Shown here in pieces: positions 11,699 through 20,175 of a stretch of 64,000 nucleotides of DNA. The position numbers and the translations under genes are program-made. The notes under the pieces are model-generated. The model searched no databases. It saw only the letters and a list, made by a program, of their open reading frames with translations, and was not told the DNA's origin. Positions within the stretch are counted from its first letter, which is position 1. Each line of letters opens with the position of its first letter. The DNA is from Paenibacillus chitinolyticus NBRC 15660 (GTDB taxonomy: Bacteria; Bacillota; Bacilli; Paenibacillales; NBRC-103111). Location of the stretch: contig NZ_BBJT01000009.1 in assembly GCF_000739915.1 (NCBI RefSeq), forward strand, positions 62,001-126,000. The letters run 5' to 3'.

Positions 11699-13069
11699 TT
11701 ATTGATTATCTAATTTTTCCCAGAAGACGCAAACGGCCTGCAAGCCCTTGTCGAAGTTGTCCAAATCGAAATGCTCGTTGGGAGCGTGGAGGTTTTCGTC
11801 CGGAAGCCCGAAGCCCATCATAACGACGGGAGCCTGAAGCAGGCGCTCGAAAACGTCCACGATCGGGATAGAGCCGCCGCCCCGGGTGAGCGCGGTTTTC
11901 TCTCCGTAGGCCTCTTCAAGCGCCGCGGCGGCTGCAACCATAACCGGATGGTCGGCCGGCGTCAGGAAAGGGTTGCCCTGCAGCACTCTTTTGACCGAAG
12001 CCTTCAAACCGGAAGGTGTGTGGACCGCCACATGACGCTCGATCAGCTCGAAAATTTCTTCGGGGCGCTGATCCGCAACGAGCCGGCAGGCAATTTTGGC
12101 GGACGCGCGCGCCGGAACGATCGGTTTAATGCCTTCACCGGCAAAACCGCCGCTTATTCCCGTTACCTCCAAAGTCGGCCGCGCCGTCGTACGCTCGGTG
12201 AACGTATAGCCTTTCTCGCCAAAGAGCTCGGAGAGACCGAGGTCCTCCCGGATCTTCCCTTCATCCTGCGAGACGCGGGCCAGTTCGCCGCGTTCCTGCT
12301 CCGTCAGTTGGATGACACGGTCGTAAAAGCCTTCCACCGCGACACGGCCATCTTCGTCATGGAAGGAATCCAGCAGGCCTGCGAGCGCATGAACGGCATT
12401 CGGCACGCCGCCGCCGTACAAACCGGAGTGGAGATCGTTTCTTGCCGCGAGCATTTCAATCTCGACGCCGGCGACCCCGCGAAGCCCGTAAAGCAGAGCG
12501 GGTTTGCCTCTCTCCAGCATCGGGCTATCCGAAATAACGATCGCGTCCGCTTTGAGCTTCTCCGCATGCTTTTCCACGAACGGAGCGAGGGAAGGACTTG
12601 TAATTTCTTCTTCGCCTTCGAGAATAAATTTGATGTTCAGCGGAAGGCTTCCGACCGCTTTAAGGAACGTTTCCGCCGCTTTGACGTGGATCCAGAGCTG
12701 AGCTTTATCGTCCGTCGCACCGCGCGCGTAAATTTTGCCGTCCCGGATGACGGGTTCGAACGGTTCCGAATGCCATTCGTCCAAGGGATCGGCAGGCTGG
12801 ACGTCGTAATGGCCGTAGACGAGAATGGTCGGTTTGCCGGGCGCATGAAGCCAGTCCCCGTACACAATGGGAAGTCCTGCCGTCGGCATGATCTCCACGT
12901 TTTCCAGACCCGCATGAGTCAAGGCACCGGACAGCCATTCCGCGCAGCGGTGAACGTCTTTCTTGTGCTCGGACAATGTGCTGATGCTCGGAATTCGAAG
13001 CAGTTCTTTCAATTCTTCCAGATGGCGTTCTCTATGCTGGGACGCATAAGATTCGGTTTTGGCTTTCAT
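11699..13069 (-). CDS. M20 family dipeptidase
   Basis: This 456-residue metallopeptidase resembles carnosinase/CNDP-type dipeptidases. The metal ligands are in GHYDVQPAD (His88, Asp90), RGATDDK (Asp120) and LEGEEEI (about residue 155). A dimerisation lid domain lies between. The start at 13069 (MKAKTESYASQ) has AAGGAG about ten bases upstream. The further in-frame start at 13120 adds an unlikely extension. It probably acts in the cytoplasm on di- or tripeptides. It is 68 bases downstream of the GNAT gene's start, same strand, with no clear terminator between them. Confidence 0.85.
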   Translation of the reverse strand: MKAKTESYASQHRERHLEELKELLRIPSISTLSEHKKDVHRCAEWLSGALTHAGLENVEIMPTAGLPIVYGDWLHAPGKPTILVYGHYDVQPADPLDEWHSEPFEPVIRDGKIYARGATDDKAQLWIHVKAAETFLKAVGSLPLNIKFILEGEEEITSPSLAPFVEKHAEKLKADAIVISDSPMLERGKPALLYGLRGVAGVEIEMLAARNDLHSGLYGGGVPNAVHALAGLLDSFHDEDGRVAVEGFYDRVIQLTEQERGELARVSQDEGKIREDLGLSELFGEKGYTFTERTTARPTLEVTGISGGFAGEGIKPIVPARASAKIACRLVADQRPEEIFELIERHVAVHTPSGLKASVKRVLQGNPFLTPADHPVMVAAAAALEEAYGEKTALTRGGGSIPIVDVFERLLQAPVVMMGFGLPDENLHAPNEHFDLDNFDKGLQAVCVFWEKLDNQ

Positions 13070-13333
13070 GGTGACAGGACTCCTTTTTTTTGACAATGGG
13101 TTAAAAAAGCTTATCCTCATAACTTCCCCATTTCCGCTTGAAATCCTGCAACTTCTTTCAATAACGAAAGGCGCCGCCGGAACTTAGGCTGGAAAAATAA
13201 TTTTTTGGCCTAAAAAGAAACTTCCCGGGGATTCAATCGTCTTACTAAGTGGAAACAGGATGGGAATCTTTTCATCCGGGCTCTGACAACAGGCTTGTCG
13301 GCCGTATTTAAATCATGGGTTGAGGTGGAAAAT

Positions 13334-15466
13334 ATGCGTAACAAAATGGCAGCCCGTGCGACCGCATTGGCGCTGATTCTAACATTAAGCACAGGGGGAG
13401 TGCTTGCGGCAACTCCCGCAGCGGCAGCTTCCGGACAACCGGCTCTGGGCTCGGTGGCGGCTGGCGCTTCCGGCTCGTTCGAGCTTCAGAATATCCAACT
13501 GCTGCCGGATCAGAACGGCAATATCGTCACGTTCACGGTCGGCGTCCATAACAAAAGCGCTGCGGATTTAGCGCTTGTGGACTACTGGGTCCGTCTCAAA
13601 AGCAAAACGGGCCATACATACACGGTGCGCTTGATGCCCCAGGATAAAGCAGTAAACAAGATCGGGGCCCATTCTTCGGGACAGGTATCTTACTACGCCA
13701 AAGTCGGCAGCGGCGAGAAGCTTCAGGATCTGCAGGTGCAGTTTATCAAATGGGATTTCAGCCAGCCCAACTCCGAGCGCGTTCTCGGACAAATTTCCGT
13801 GCCGGCCTCTTACACGGGTGTGACGCCGACGGGACAGAATGCCGACTTCCAGGTGGGAAGTAGCGAACTGCGCGCCTCTACGGAGAAGTTTACAAACGGA
13901 AAGAACGAGAAATATTACTTGCCCGCGATAAGCCTGCAGCTTGAAAATATCGGGGGTGCGGCGGTTACCCTGCCGGAAGTCCAGTTTTCGGTTCGAACGC
14001 CCGAAGGACTTCTGTATCCGCTGGATGCGAAGAACGCCAAGGATTTGAAAATTAGCCCGAAGGAGACGAAAACCGTTCAGCTGTCGGGGGCAATTCCGCT
14101 TAAAGCCGGAGAGAAGGGCTGGGAGCTTGTCATCACCCGGATCCATCCCGAGCTGAAATTCAACACGCTGCTGGCGGCTTACCAGCTTCCGGCCGTCAGT
14201 AAACCTGCCGGCGGCGAGTCCGGCAAGGAAACGCAGTTTATGAACAAGTCGGGACTCTATACGGCCAAGCTGGGAGGCATCTACCGTCTTCCGTGGGAAG
14301 ATCAGGATATTTTGACCGCCAACGTCACGTTGTCGAACAAAGGGGAACAGTCGCTTCCGATTCCGGATATGACGGCTCACTTCCTGCTGGATAATGCCGT
14401 GAAAGTGGAGGCCAAGCTGGTCCGTACGGGCAAAGTGATCGGCATCGATCCGGGCTCCTCTCTTTCTGTCGAGGCGCTCGGTAAAATCCCGTACACGTAT
14501 GCGTTTAAGGAAGTCAAGCTGGTCATCCAGGAAAAAGAAAGCGACACGCAGGTGAACGATTTGCTGGAGCTTACCGCGAAACCCGATCTGCAGCAGTTGC
14601 CTTTTGTGGGATTAGGCGCGAAGTACGCCCGAGAAGAAATCGGCCGCAAAGCGCAGTATACGGTTGCCGAAATCAATTCCTATGAGGGCTTGAGCGGGAG
14701 CATTGTTTCGGCCGAGCTGGAGATCGAAAATGCGGAGAAACGGTTTGCGCCCGTCACCGGTTTAGTCGCCCATTTTCAGTTGAAGGACGGTACCGTATTC
14801 CCGGCTTCCGTGTCGGATATCAAGAAAACGGTAGCGCCAGGCGGCAAAGCGAGACTGAACGTGTGGGCAGCTCTGCCTAAAGGCACGGATATGGAGAATG
14901 TCCGTCTGCTGATCGGTGATTCCGTAACGCTGGAAACCGGAGAAGGCAAGCCAGGAGACGGTCAGCAGACCGTAAAAACCGATGCTTACGTAAGGCCCGT
15001 AACGTTCGCACTGCCCAAAGAGAACAAGGACGTCAAGGACAAGCTGAAGGACCTCACCCTGTTCCCGTACACGGTTTCGATGAGCCGGATCAACACATCA
15101 ATCAACAACGATGTGCTGACGCTTAAATTCAATTATGACATCAGCAAGCAGCTTTTAACCGAAACGGCGCCGGAAGGACATAAGCTCGTTCTCGTATTTG
15201 AGGACTATAAAGGCAATAAATCGTTCGAGAAAGCGTATGAGCTGAAAAATTGGGAGCCGCGCGACGGCAAATCGGCCGAGCAGGTGACCGACAACGAGCT
15301 GAGAATCGGCAAGAAAGAAAACTTCACCATTCAGCTTCAAGACGCGGACCTGATCTTCAAGCAGCGGTTTCTCGATAAATACCATCTCAGTGTGTATCAC
15401 GAATTCCAGGGACAGCGCAAGCTGTTGGCCAAGCAAAGCATCGACTGGTTTGCTTATTCGGACTAA
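13334..15466 (+). CDS. Large secreted protein of unknown function, first of two paralogues flanking the RND pump
   Basis: This 710-residue protein has a signal peptide (residues 1-32, cleavage near ATPAAAA). It then has repeated blocks of about 150 residues rich in beta-strand patterns, such as VDYWVRLKSKTG and ISVP. The blocks resemble extracellular Ig-like folds that occur with DUF4352/YcgB-like proteins; no named domain can be assigned. The same kind of block (VRLKxKxG, then polar segments ending in ISVP or LSVP) is seen in the protein at 20176-21975, so the two are probably paralogues. The start at 13334 follows GAGGTGG. A terminator follows the gene, so it is transcribed separately from the pump. 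Confidence 0.7.
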   Translation: MRNKMAARATALALILTLSTGGVLAATPAAAASGQPALGSVAAGASGSFELQNIQLLPDQNGNIVTFTVGVHNKSAADLALVDYWVRLKSKTGHTYTVRLMPQDKAVNKIGAHSSGQVSYYAKVGSGEKLQDLQVQFIKWDFSQPNSERVLGQISVPASYTGVTPTGQNADFQVGSSELRASTEKFTNGKNEKYYLPAISLQLENIGGAAVTLPEVQFSVRTPEGLLYPLDAKNAKDLKISPKETKTVQLSGAIPLKAGEKGWELVITRIHPELKFNTLLAAYQLPAVSKPAGGESGKETQFMNKSGLYTAKLGGIYRLPWEDQDILTANVTLSNKGEQSLPIPDMTAHFLLDNAVKVEAKLVRTGKVIGIDPGSSLSVEALGKIPYTYAFKEVKLVIQEKESDTQVNDLLELTAKPDLQQLPFVGLGAKYAREEIGRKAQYTVAEINSYEGLSGSIVSAELEIENAEKRFAPVTGLVAHFQLKDGTVFPASVSDIKKTVAPGGKARLNVWAALPKGTDMENVRLLIGDSVTLETGEGKPGDGQQTVKTDAYVRPVTFALPKENKDVKDKLKDLTLFPYTVSMSRINTSINNDVLTLKFNYDISKQLLTETAPEGHKLVLVFEDYKGNKSFEKAYELKNWEPRDGKSAEQVTDNELRIGKKENFTIQLQDADLIFKQRFLDKYHLSVYHEFQGQRKLLAKQSIDWFAYSD

Positions 15467-15494
15467 TTTTATTGAAAATAGCGGGTTTTACAGC

Positions 15495-15524
15495 AAAAGT
15501 TCCATCCCCGGATGGAACTTTTTT
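15495..15524 (+). terminator. Rho-independent terminator after the first secreted protein gene
   Basis: AAAGTTCCATCC pairs perfectly with GGATGGAACTTT around a very short loop, followed by T6. It separates the secreted protein gene from the RND operon. Confidence 0.88.
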
Positions 15525-15624
15525 CATGATTATCCGTAACTCTTGAAGTGGACACTTCTTTTTTGTCGTCAAAACGGGTAGGAGGCAGTGAGAAGGGAAG
15601 AACGTGCAGAGAAAAAAGTCATTG

Positions 15625-15653
15625 AAAAAATATAAAGCCAGTTTATATTTTTT
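15625..15653. repeat. Perfect AT-only inverted repeat upstream of the RND operon
   Basis: AAAAAATATAAA (15625-15636) is mirrored by TTTATATTTTTT (15642-15653) around GCCAG. It lies 88 bases before the pump start, where a promoter or operator is expected. It could be a repressor site (inner TATAAA/TTTATA arms) or a weak hairpin. No regulator gene lies beside it. Confidence 0.5.
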
Positions 15654-15741
15654 TAACCTTTACCGTTTATGATGGGGAAAGAATGGGTATAGCTGCCAAT
15701 TTCAAGAGAGATTGTTCAATCGGTGCGGAGGAGTAGAGTGG

Positions 15742-18700
15742 ATGAACAAAATGACTAGTTTTTCAATGAAAAACGTGGCGGCGCTTTTTATTATTATGCT
15801 GCTGGTATTTGCAGGCGGCATTTTCGCCACGACTAAACTGAAGGTGGAAAGCATGCCGGATATTTCGTTTCCGATGGTGGTCATTTCCACCCAGTACACG
15901 GCACCGCCGAAAGATGTGCTTGACCAGGTTACAAAGCCGCTGGAGAAAGCGGTCGCCGGTTTTGACGGCATCAAAAATTTATCGTCTACGTCGAGCGATA
16001 ATTATTCGCAAATTACGATCGAACTCGAGCAGGACATCAAGCCTAAGAATGCCAAGCAGGATCTTGAGGCGCTGGTTTCGAACGTTAAACTGCCGCAGCA
16101 GGCTGAGAAGCCTAAGGTGTTGACGGAAGGATTCTCATCCCAGCCGGTTTATTACTTGGCGGTATACGGCAACGACGGGATGAACCAGGCGGAGCTTGAT
16201 AAAATTTACAAAGACACGATTCTGCCGGGCTTTAACACGATCAAAGGCATTGACCATGTCGACTCCGTCGGCAATCAGGAAGCGACTCTTTCCATTAAGC
16301 TCAATGAAAACACGATCAACAGCTATGGATTGACGCCGACGGATGTCTCGAACAGCATACGGGCCGCCTTGTCCGCAAGTCCTGCAGGAACCGTTGAATT
16401 CAACGGTACGACCCAGATGGTGCGGGTGACGGGTCAGATCGACACGATTTACAGCCTTGACAACCTGACGCTGACAACACCGAATGGCAGTGTGCTCCAG
16501 CTTAAGGATCTTGGCAAAATCGAAGCCATCAGCGAATCCCAGTTTATCACCCGTCTGGACGGCAAACCGGCTATCGGGGTGCAGCTGTACAAAACGAAGT
16601 CGGCCAACGCGGTAAACTTCGCGGACGAAGCAGACGCTTTGATGGCAAAATGGGAACAAACCCTACCGGGCGTGAAATTCAAATCCGTCTATAATTCGGC
16701 GGTGGAAATCAAAAAGTCGATCCACGGCATGGTGCAGGAAGGCGGCATGGGCGCCCTTCTCGCCTCGGTTATGATTTTGCTCTTCCTTAGAAATATTCGG
16801 ATGACCCTCATCGTATTGGTCTCGATTCCATTATCCATTCTAATTACGCTCTTGATGATGGTGCCGCTTAATATTTCACTCAATATCATGACACTCGGCG
16901 GTATGGCTATTGCGGTCGGACGCGTCGTGGATGATAGTATCGTTGTCATCGAAAATATTTACAGCCAGCTTCAGAAAGCCCAGGAACGCGGAGAATCCGT
17001 CATCAAGCTGGCGACCGCTCAAGTAGCTGCGGCGATTACCTCTTCAACGATTACAACCGTCGGCGTATTCGGTCCGATTGCATTCGTAAGCGGAGTTATC
17101 GGCGAAGTGTTCCGTCCATTCGCCCTTACGCTGGTCGTAGCGCTTCTATCCTCGCTTCTCGTAGCGCTAACCGTCATTCCGATGCTGGCGAAGCTGCTGG
17201 TGCTGAAAAGCAAAAAACTCGGTAACCACGACGAGAATCATGTCGGGAAATTTGCGCTTCGTTACAAAAGAGTATTGGAGTGGTCCCTGAACAACCGGAT
17301 TAAGACACTGTTGTTCTCCGGAGTTCTCTTCATTGCCTCGCTGGTGTTGATCGTACCGCAGCTTGCCGTATCGTTCATGCCGGAGGATCAGTCGGCCCGG
17401 CAGATGATTTTCCAAATTAAGATGCCGAACGACACATCGATCGAGACGATGGATGAAAAGTCCAAGCAGCTCGAGCAGATGATGAGGGAAGCGAAAGACG
17501 CTTCGGGCAATCCGCAGTTTACATACAACGAGTCTATGGTGGGCTACGCATTCAGCAAGGATGTAACGCCGTACCGGACGATGATGTTTACCGAAGCGAA
17601 CGAAAACAGCAACGCCGAGCAGGTCTTCAATGCTTACAAAGAGAAAATCTTATATGAACTTCCCAAAGGCTCCGAGGTCGACGGTTCACTGATTGCCGCG
17701 GGCGCCGGCGGAAGCGGCACGGATTTCTCTTACTCCCTGAAAGGCGACGACATGATGTATCTGAAGCAGGCGGCCGCCCAGGTTAAAGAGAAAATGAAAG
17801 AATTCCCCGATCTGCACGAAGTCAAGGACAGCCTCAGCGATTCCAAGACGGAAGTCGAAGTCACGGTCGACCAGAACAAAGCGCGTTTGTACGGACTGAG
17901 CTCCGCCCAGGTGCTTGAAATGGTTAACTCTTGGATCGGAGTCAGCAAACTCGGTGACTTGAAGTTTGACAACGTTACTTATGAGACCAAAGTAGAGCTT
18001 GATCCCCAGTATAAAAATTCGGTGAATAAAATCGGCACGTTCCTGCTGAAAACACCGACGGGTCAGACGGTTCAACTGAATGAAATCGCCAAGATCACGC
18101 AGATTGATGCTCCTACTGGCATCACCCGTGAAAATCAGATTCAGACGCTGAAAGTAACGGCCAAGATCAAAAGTGCGGATAAAGGCGGAGTCAGCGGCAA
18201 AGTGGCTGCAGCATTGAATACGCTGGAACTTCCTCCCGGCGTAAGCCGTGAGGTTAAAGGGGTATCCGACGATATCTCTTCCGGGTTCTCGGAAATGTTC
18301 GCTGCCATGGGCGCGTCCATCTTTATCGTCTATCTGGTCATGGTTCTCGCATTCGGGAACGCCAGCGCTCCTTTTGCCATTCTGTTCTCGCTGCCGCTGG
18401 CGGTCATCGGCGGATTGTTCGGCCTCCTGGTCACGGGAGAATCGCTCAATATTACTTCTCTCATCGGATTCCTGATGCTGATCGGAATCGTCGTGACGAA
18501 CGCGATCGTTCTGATCGACCGGGTACAGCAGCTGCGCGAGCAGGGAGTCGAAGTCAGGGAATCCCTTATTAGTGCGGGGTTGACTCGTCTTCGTCCCATC
18601 ATTATGACCGCTGGAGCGACTGTGTTTGCGCTTATGCCGCTTGCGCTCGGTATGTCCAAGGGGACCATTATTTCCAAAGGGTTGGCGGTCGTCGTTATCG

Positions 18701-18849
18701 GCGGACTTGTCACTTCTACAGTACTTACGCTAGTTGTCGTACCTATCATTTATGAAATGATTGAATCCTTTAAACGCAGAAGTTCGAACGCGTTCCACCG
18801 TAAACCAAAGAAAAATAAGGTGGATACGGTCCCTGCGGCAAAATCCTGA
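15742..18849 (+). CDS. RND family efflux pump, inner-membrane permease (SwrC/AcrB-like)
   Basis: This 1035-residue transporter has the RND layout: TM1, a large extracellular loop, TM2-6, TM7, a second loop, TM8-12. The proton-relay motif is in TM4 (AVGRVVDDSIVVIENIY, about residue 390). The start region NVAALFIIMLLVFAGGIFATTKLKVE is typical of SwrC/YerP of Bacillus, which exports surfactin and other amphipathic compounds. ATG 15742 follows GGAGGAG by eight bases; the frame opens at 15712 but without a ribosome site. It is followed by its adaptor and a secreted protein in one operon. Gram-positive cells lack an outer-membrane channel, so it probably moves substrates out of the membrane leaflet. 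Confidence 0.9.
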   Translation: MNKMTSFSMKNVAALFIIMLLVFAGGIFATTKLKVESMPDISFPMVVISTQYTAPPKDVLDQVTKPLEKAVAGFDGIKNLSSTSSDNYSQITIELEQDIKPKNAKQDLEALVSNVKLPQQAEKPKVLTEGFSSQPVYYLAVYGNDGMNQAELDKIYKDTILPGFNTIKGIDHVDSVGNQEATLSIKLNENTINSYGLTPTDVSNSIRAALSASPAGTVEFNGTTQMVRVTGQIDTIYSLDNLTLTTPNGSVLQLKDLGKIEAISESQFITRLDGKPAIGVQLYKTKSANAVNFADEADALMAKWEQTLPGVKFKSVYNSAVEIKKSIHGMVQEGGMGALLASVMILLFLRNIRMTLIVLVSIPLSILITLLMMVPLNISLNIMTLGGMAIAVGRVVDDSIVVIENIYSQLQKAQERGESVIKLATAQVAAAITSSTITTVGVFGPIAFVSGVIGEVFRPFALTLVVALLSSLLVALTVIPMLAKLLVLKSKKLGNHDENHVGKFALRYKRVLEWSLNNRIKTLLFSGVLFIASLVLIVPQLAVSFMPEDQSARQMIFQIKMPNDTSIETMDEKSKQLEQMMREAKDASGNPQFTYNESMVGYAFSKDVTPYRTMMFTEANENSNAEQVFNAYKEKILYELPKGSEVDGSLIAAGAGGSGTDFSYSLKGDDMMYLKQAAAQVKEKMKEFPDLHEVKDSLSDSKTEVEVTVDQNKARLYGLSSAQVLEMVNSWIGVSKLGDLKFDNVTYETKVELDPQYKNSVNKIGTFLLKTPTGQTVQLNEIAKITQIDAPTGITRENQIQTLKVTAKIKSADKGGVSGKVAAALNTLELPPGVSREVKGVSDDISSGFSEMFAAMGASIFIVYLVMVLAFGNASAPFAILFSLPLAVIGGLFGLLVTGESLNITSLIGFLMLIGIVVTNAIVLIDRVQQLREQGVEVRESLISAGLTRLRPIIMTAGATVFALMPLALGMSKGTIISKGLAVVVIGGLVTSTVLTLVVVPIIYEMIESFKRRSSNAFHRKPKKNKVDTVPAAKS

Positions 18850-18880
18850 GTCAAGCAAAGAGAAGAGGAGAGTACAACTG

Positions 18881-20149
18881 ATGAAACGTCCTTTAGCTAC
18901 GATCGTAAAGCAGAGCACGAAACTGGTAGGCATTGTCGCCCTTACTACGGCCTTGGCCGTCGGCTGTTCGAACAAACCGCTGGCTGGTCCGCAGGACACC
19001 ACACAGGGCCAGGAATCCCAGATTAAGACCGTAAAAACCGTCAAGGTGACGAAAGAGAAAATATCGGACCCGCTTGAGCAGGTTGCCAATGTCATCTCTT
19101 CCGTTCAATTGGAAGTCATTTCGAAAACGGGCGGAGACGTCCAGCAGGTCTACAAAAAGAGGGGCGACATGGTCAAAAAGGGAGAGCTTCTGTTCCGTAT
19201 TGATCCTTCCGATCTGCAGCTGCAGAAGGAACAGGGGCAGCTCGGCATCAAGAGCGCCCAGGCCCAGTTGAAGCAGGCTAAGGAAGAGCTGGCCAACGCG
19301 AAGACTGACCTCGAAAACAACATCGTAAAAGCGGAGCAGGGAATCCGGGATGCGGAGAAGAATTTTAATAAAATCCGTAACGATTACGATGAGGGCACCG
19401 TAACGAAAATCCAGCTGGAGCAGGAGGAAACAAAGCTCAACAGCCTCAAGCTTGATCTGAGCACCCTGAAGCAGAAGCGCAAAACGCTGGACAACACGGA
19501 TTCGCTCGCAGCTGCTCAAGTAGCGATCGAAACGTCCGGTCTGTCTGTCAAGAAAGCGGAACGCGAGCTGGAAAATACGGAAGTGAAAGCACCTGTAAGC
19601 GGAGTGCTTACGGACTTCCCGGTTGAGTCGGGGATGACGGTCGGGCAGGGATTTAAAGCCGGAGTCATCCAGCAGTTGAACCCGATCCTGATCAAGGCCG
19701 ATTTGACGGAAGAAGCCGTTAATCTGGTGCGCGACAAGAAAGAGCTGAATTTCTATGTGCCGGGCACGACAGAATTAACGAAAGCGCCGATTAAGTATAT
19801 TTCCGATGTGCTGGATTCACAGACGAAAGCTTACACACTGGAGCTGGAAGTTTCAAACGCGGACCAAAAGCTGAAGCCCGGACAGAAAGTTCAGATTCAG
19901 CTGACCGATGAGGCGGAGCAGACAGTGGCGGCTATCCCGACGCTTAGTATCGTGAGAGAAGGCAGCGACTCATTTGTCTTCGTTCTTAACGGGGATACCG
20001 TTGAGAAACGCAAAATCCAGCTTGGCCGTTTGAAGGAAACGATGCAGGAAGTGATTTCCGGCGTAAGCGAAAACGATCAGATCGTCATTTCCGGTCAGCA
20101 TCAGCTGAAAGATAAAGAAAAAGTCACGACAGCAGCCGCAGCTAACTAA
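18881..20149 (+). CDS. RND efflux periplasmic-adaptor-type lipoprotein (HlyD/AcrA family)
   Basis: This 422-residue protein has a lipoprotein signal with lipobox AVGC (Cys29). A barrel-sandwich half follows, then a long coiled-coil hairpin (about residues 115-215, rich in K, E, Q and L). The second half of the lipoyl domain is ENTEVKAPVSGVLTDFPVESG, shown in parts, and a beta-barrel region follows. It is 31 bases after the RND gene, with GAAGAGGAG before the ATG. It should connect the pump to the outer face of the membrane or the cell wall, as adaptors do in other RND systems. Confidence 0.88.
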   Translation: MKRPLATIVKQSTKLVGIVALTTALAVGCSNKPLAGPQDTTQGQESQIKTVKTVKVTKEKISDPLEQVANVISSVQLEVISKTGGDVQQVYKKRGDMVKKGELLFRIDPSDLQLQKEQGQLGIKSAQAQLKQAKEELANAKTDLENNIVKAEQGIRDAEKNFNKIRNDYDEGTVTKIQLEQEETKLNSLKLDLSTLKQKRKTLDNTDSLAAAQVAIETSGLSVKKAERELENTEVKAPVSGVLTDFPVESGMTVGQGFKAGVIQQLNPILIKADLTEEAVNLVRDKKELNFYVPGTTELTKAPIKYISDVLDSQTKAYTLELEVSNADQKLKPGQKVQIQLTDEAEQTVAAIPTLSIVREGSDSFVFVLNGDTVEKRKIQLGRLKETMQEVISGVSENDQIVISGQHQLKDKEKVTTAAAAN

Positions 20150-20175
20150 CAAAGGTACACATGGAGGAGAATACC

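Noticed and set aside
11771-13093. 440-codon open frame on the plus strand opposite the M20 dipeptidase
   Set aside because: The dipeptidase on the other strand has catalytic motifs and a ribosome site; this frame has neither.
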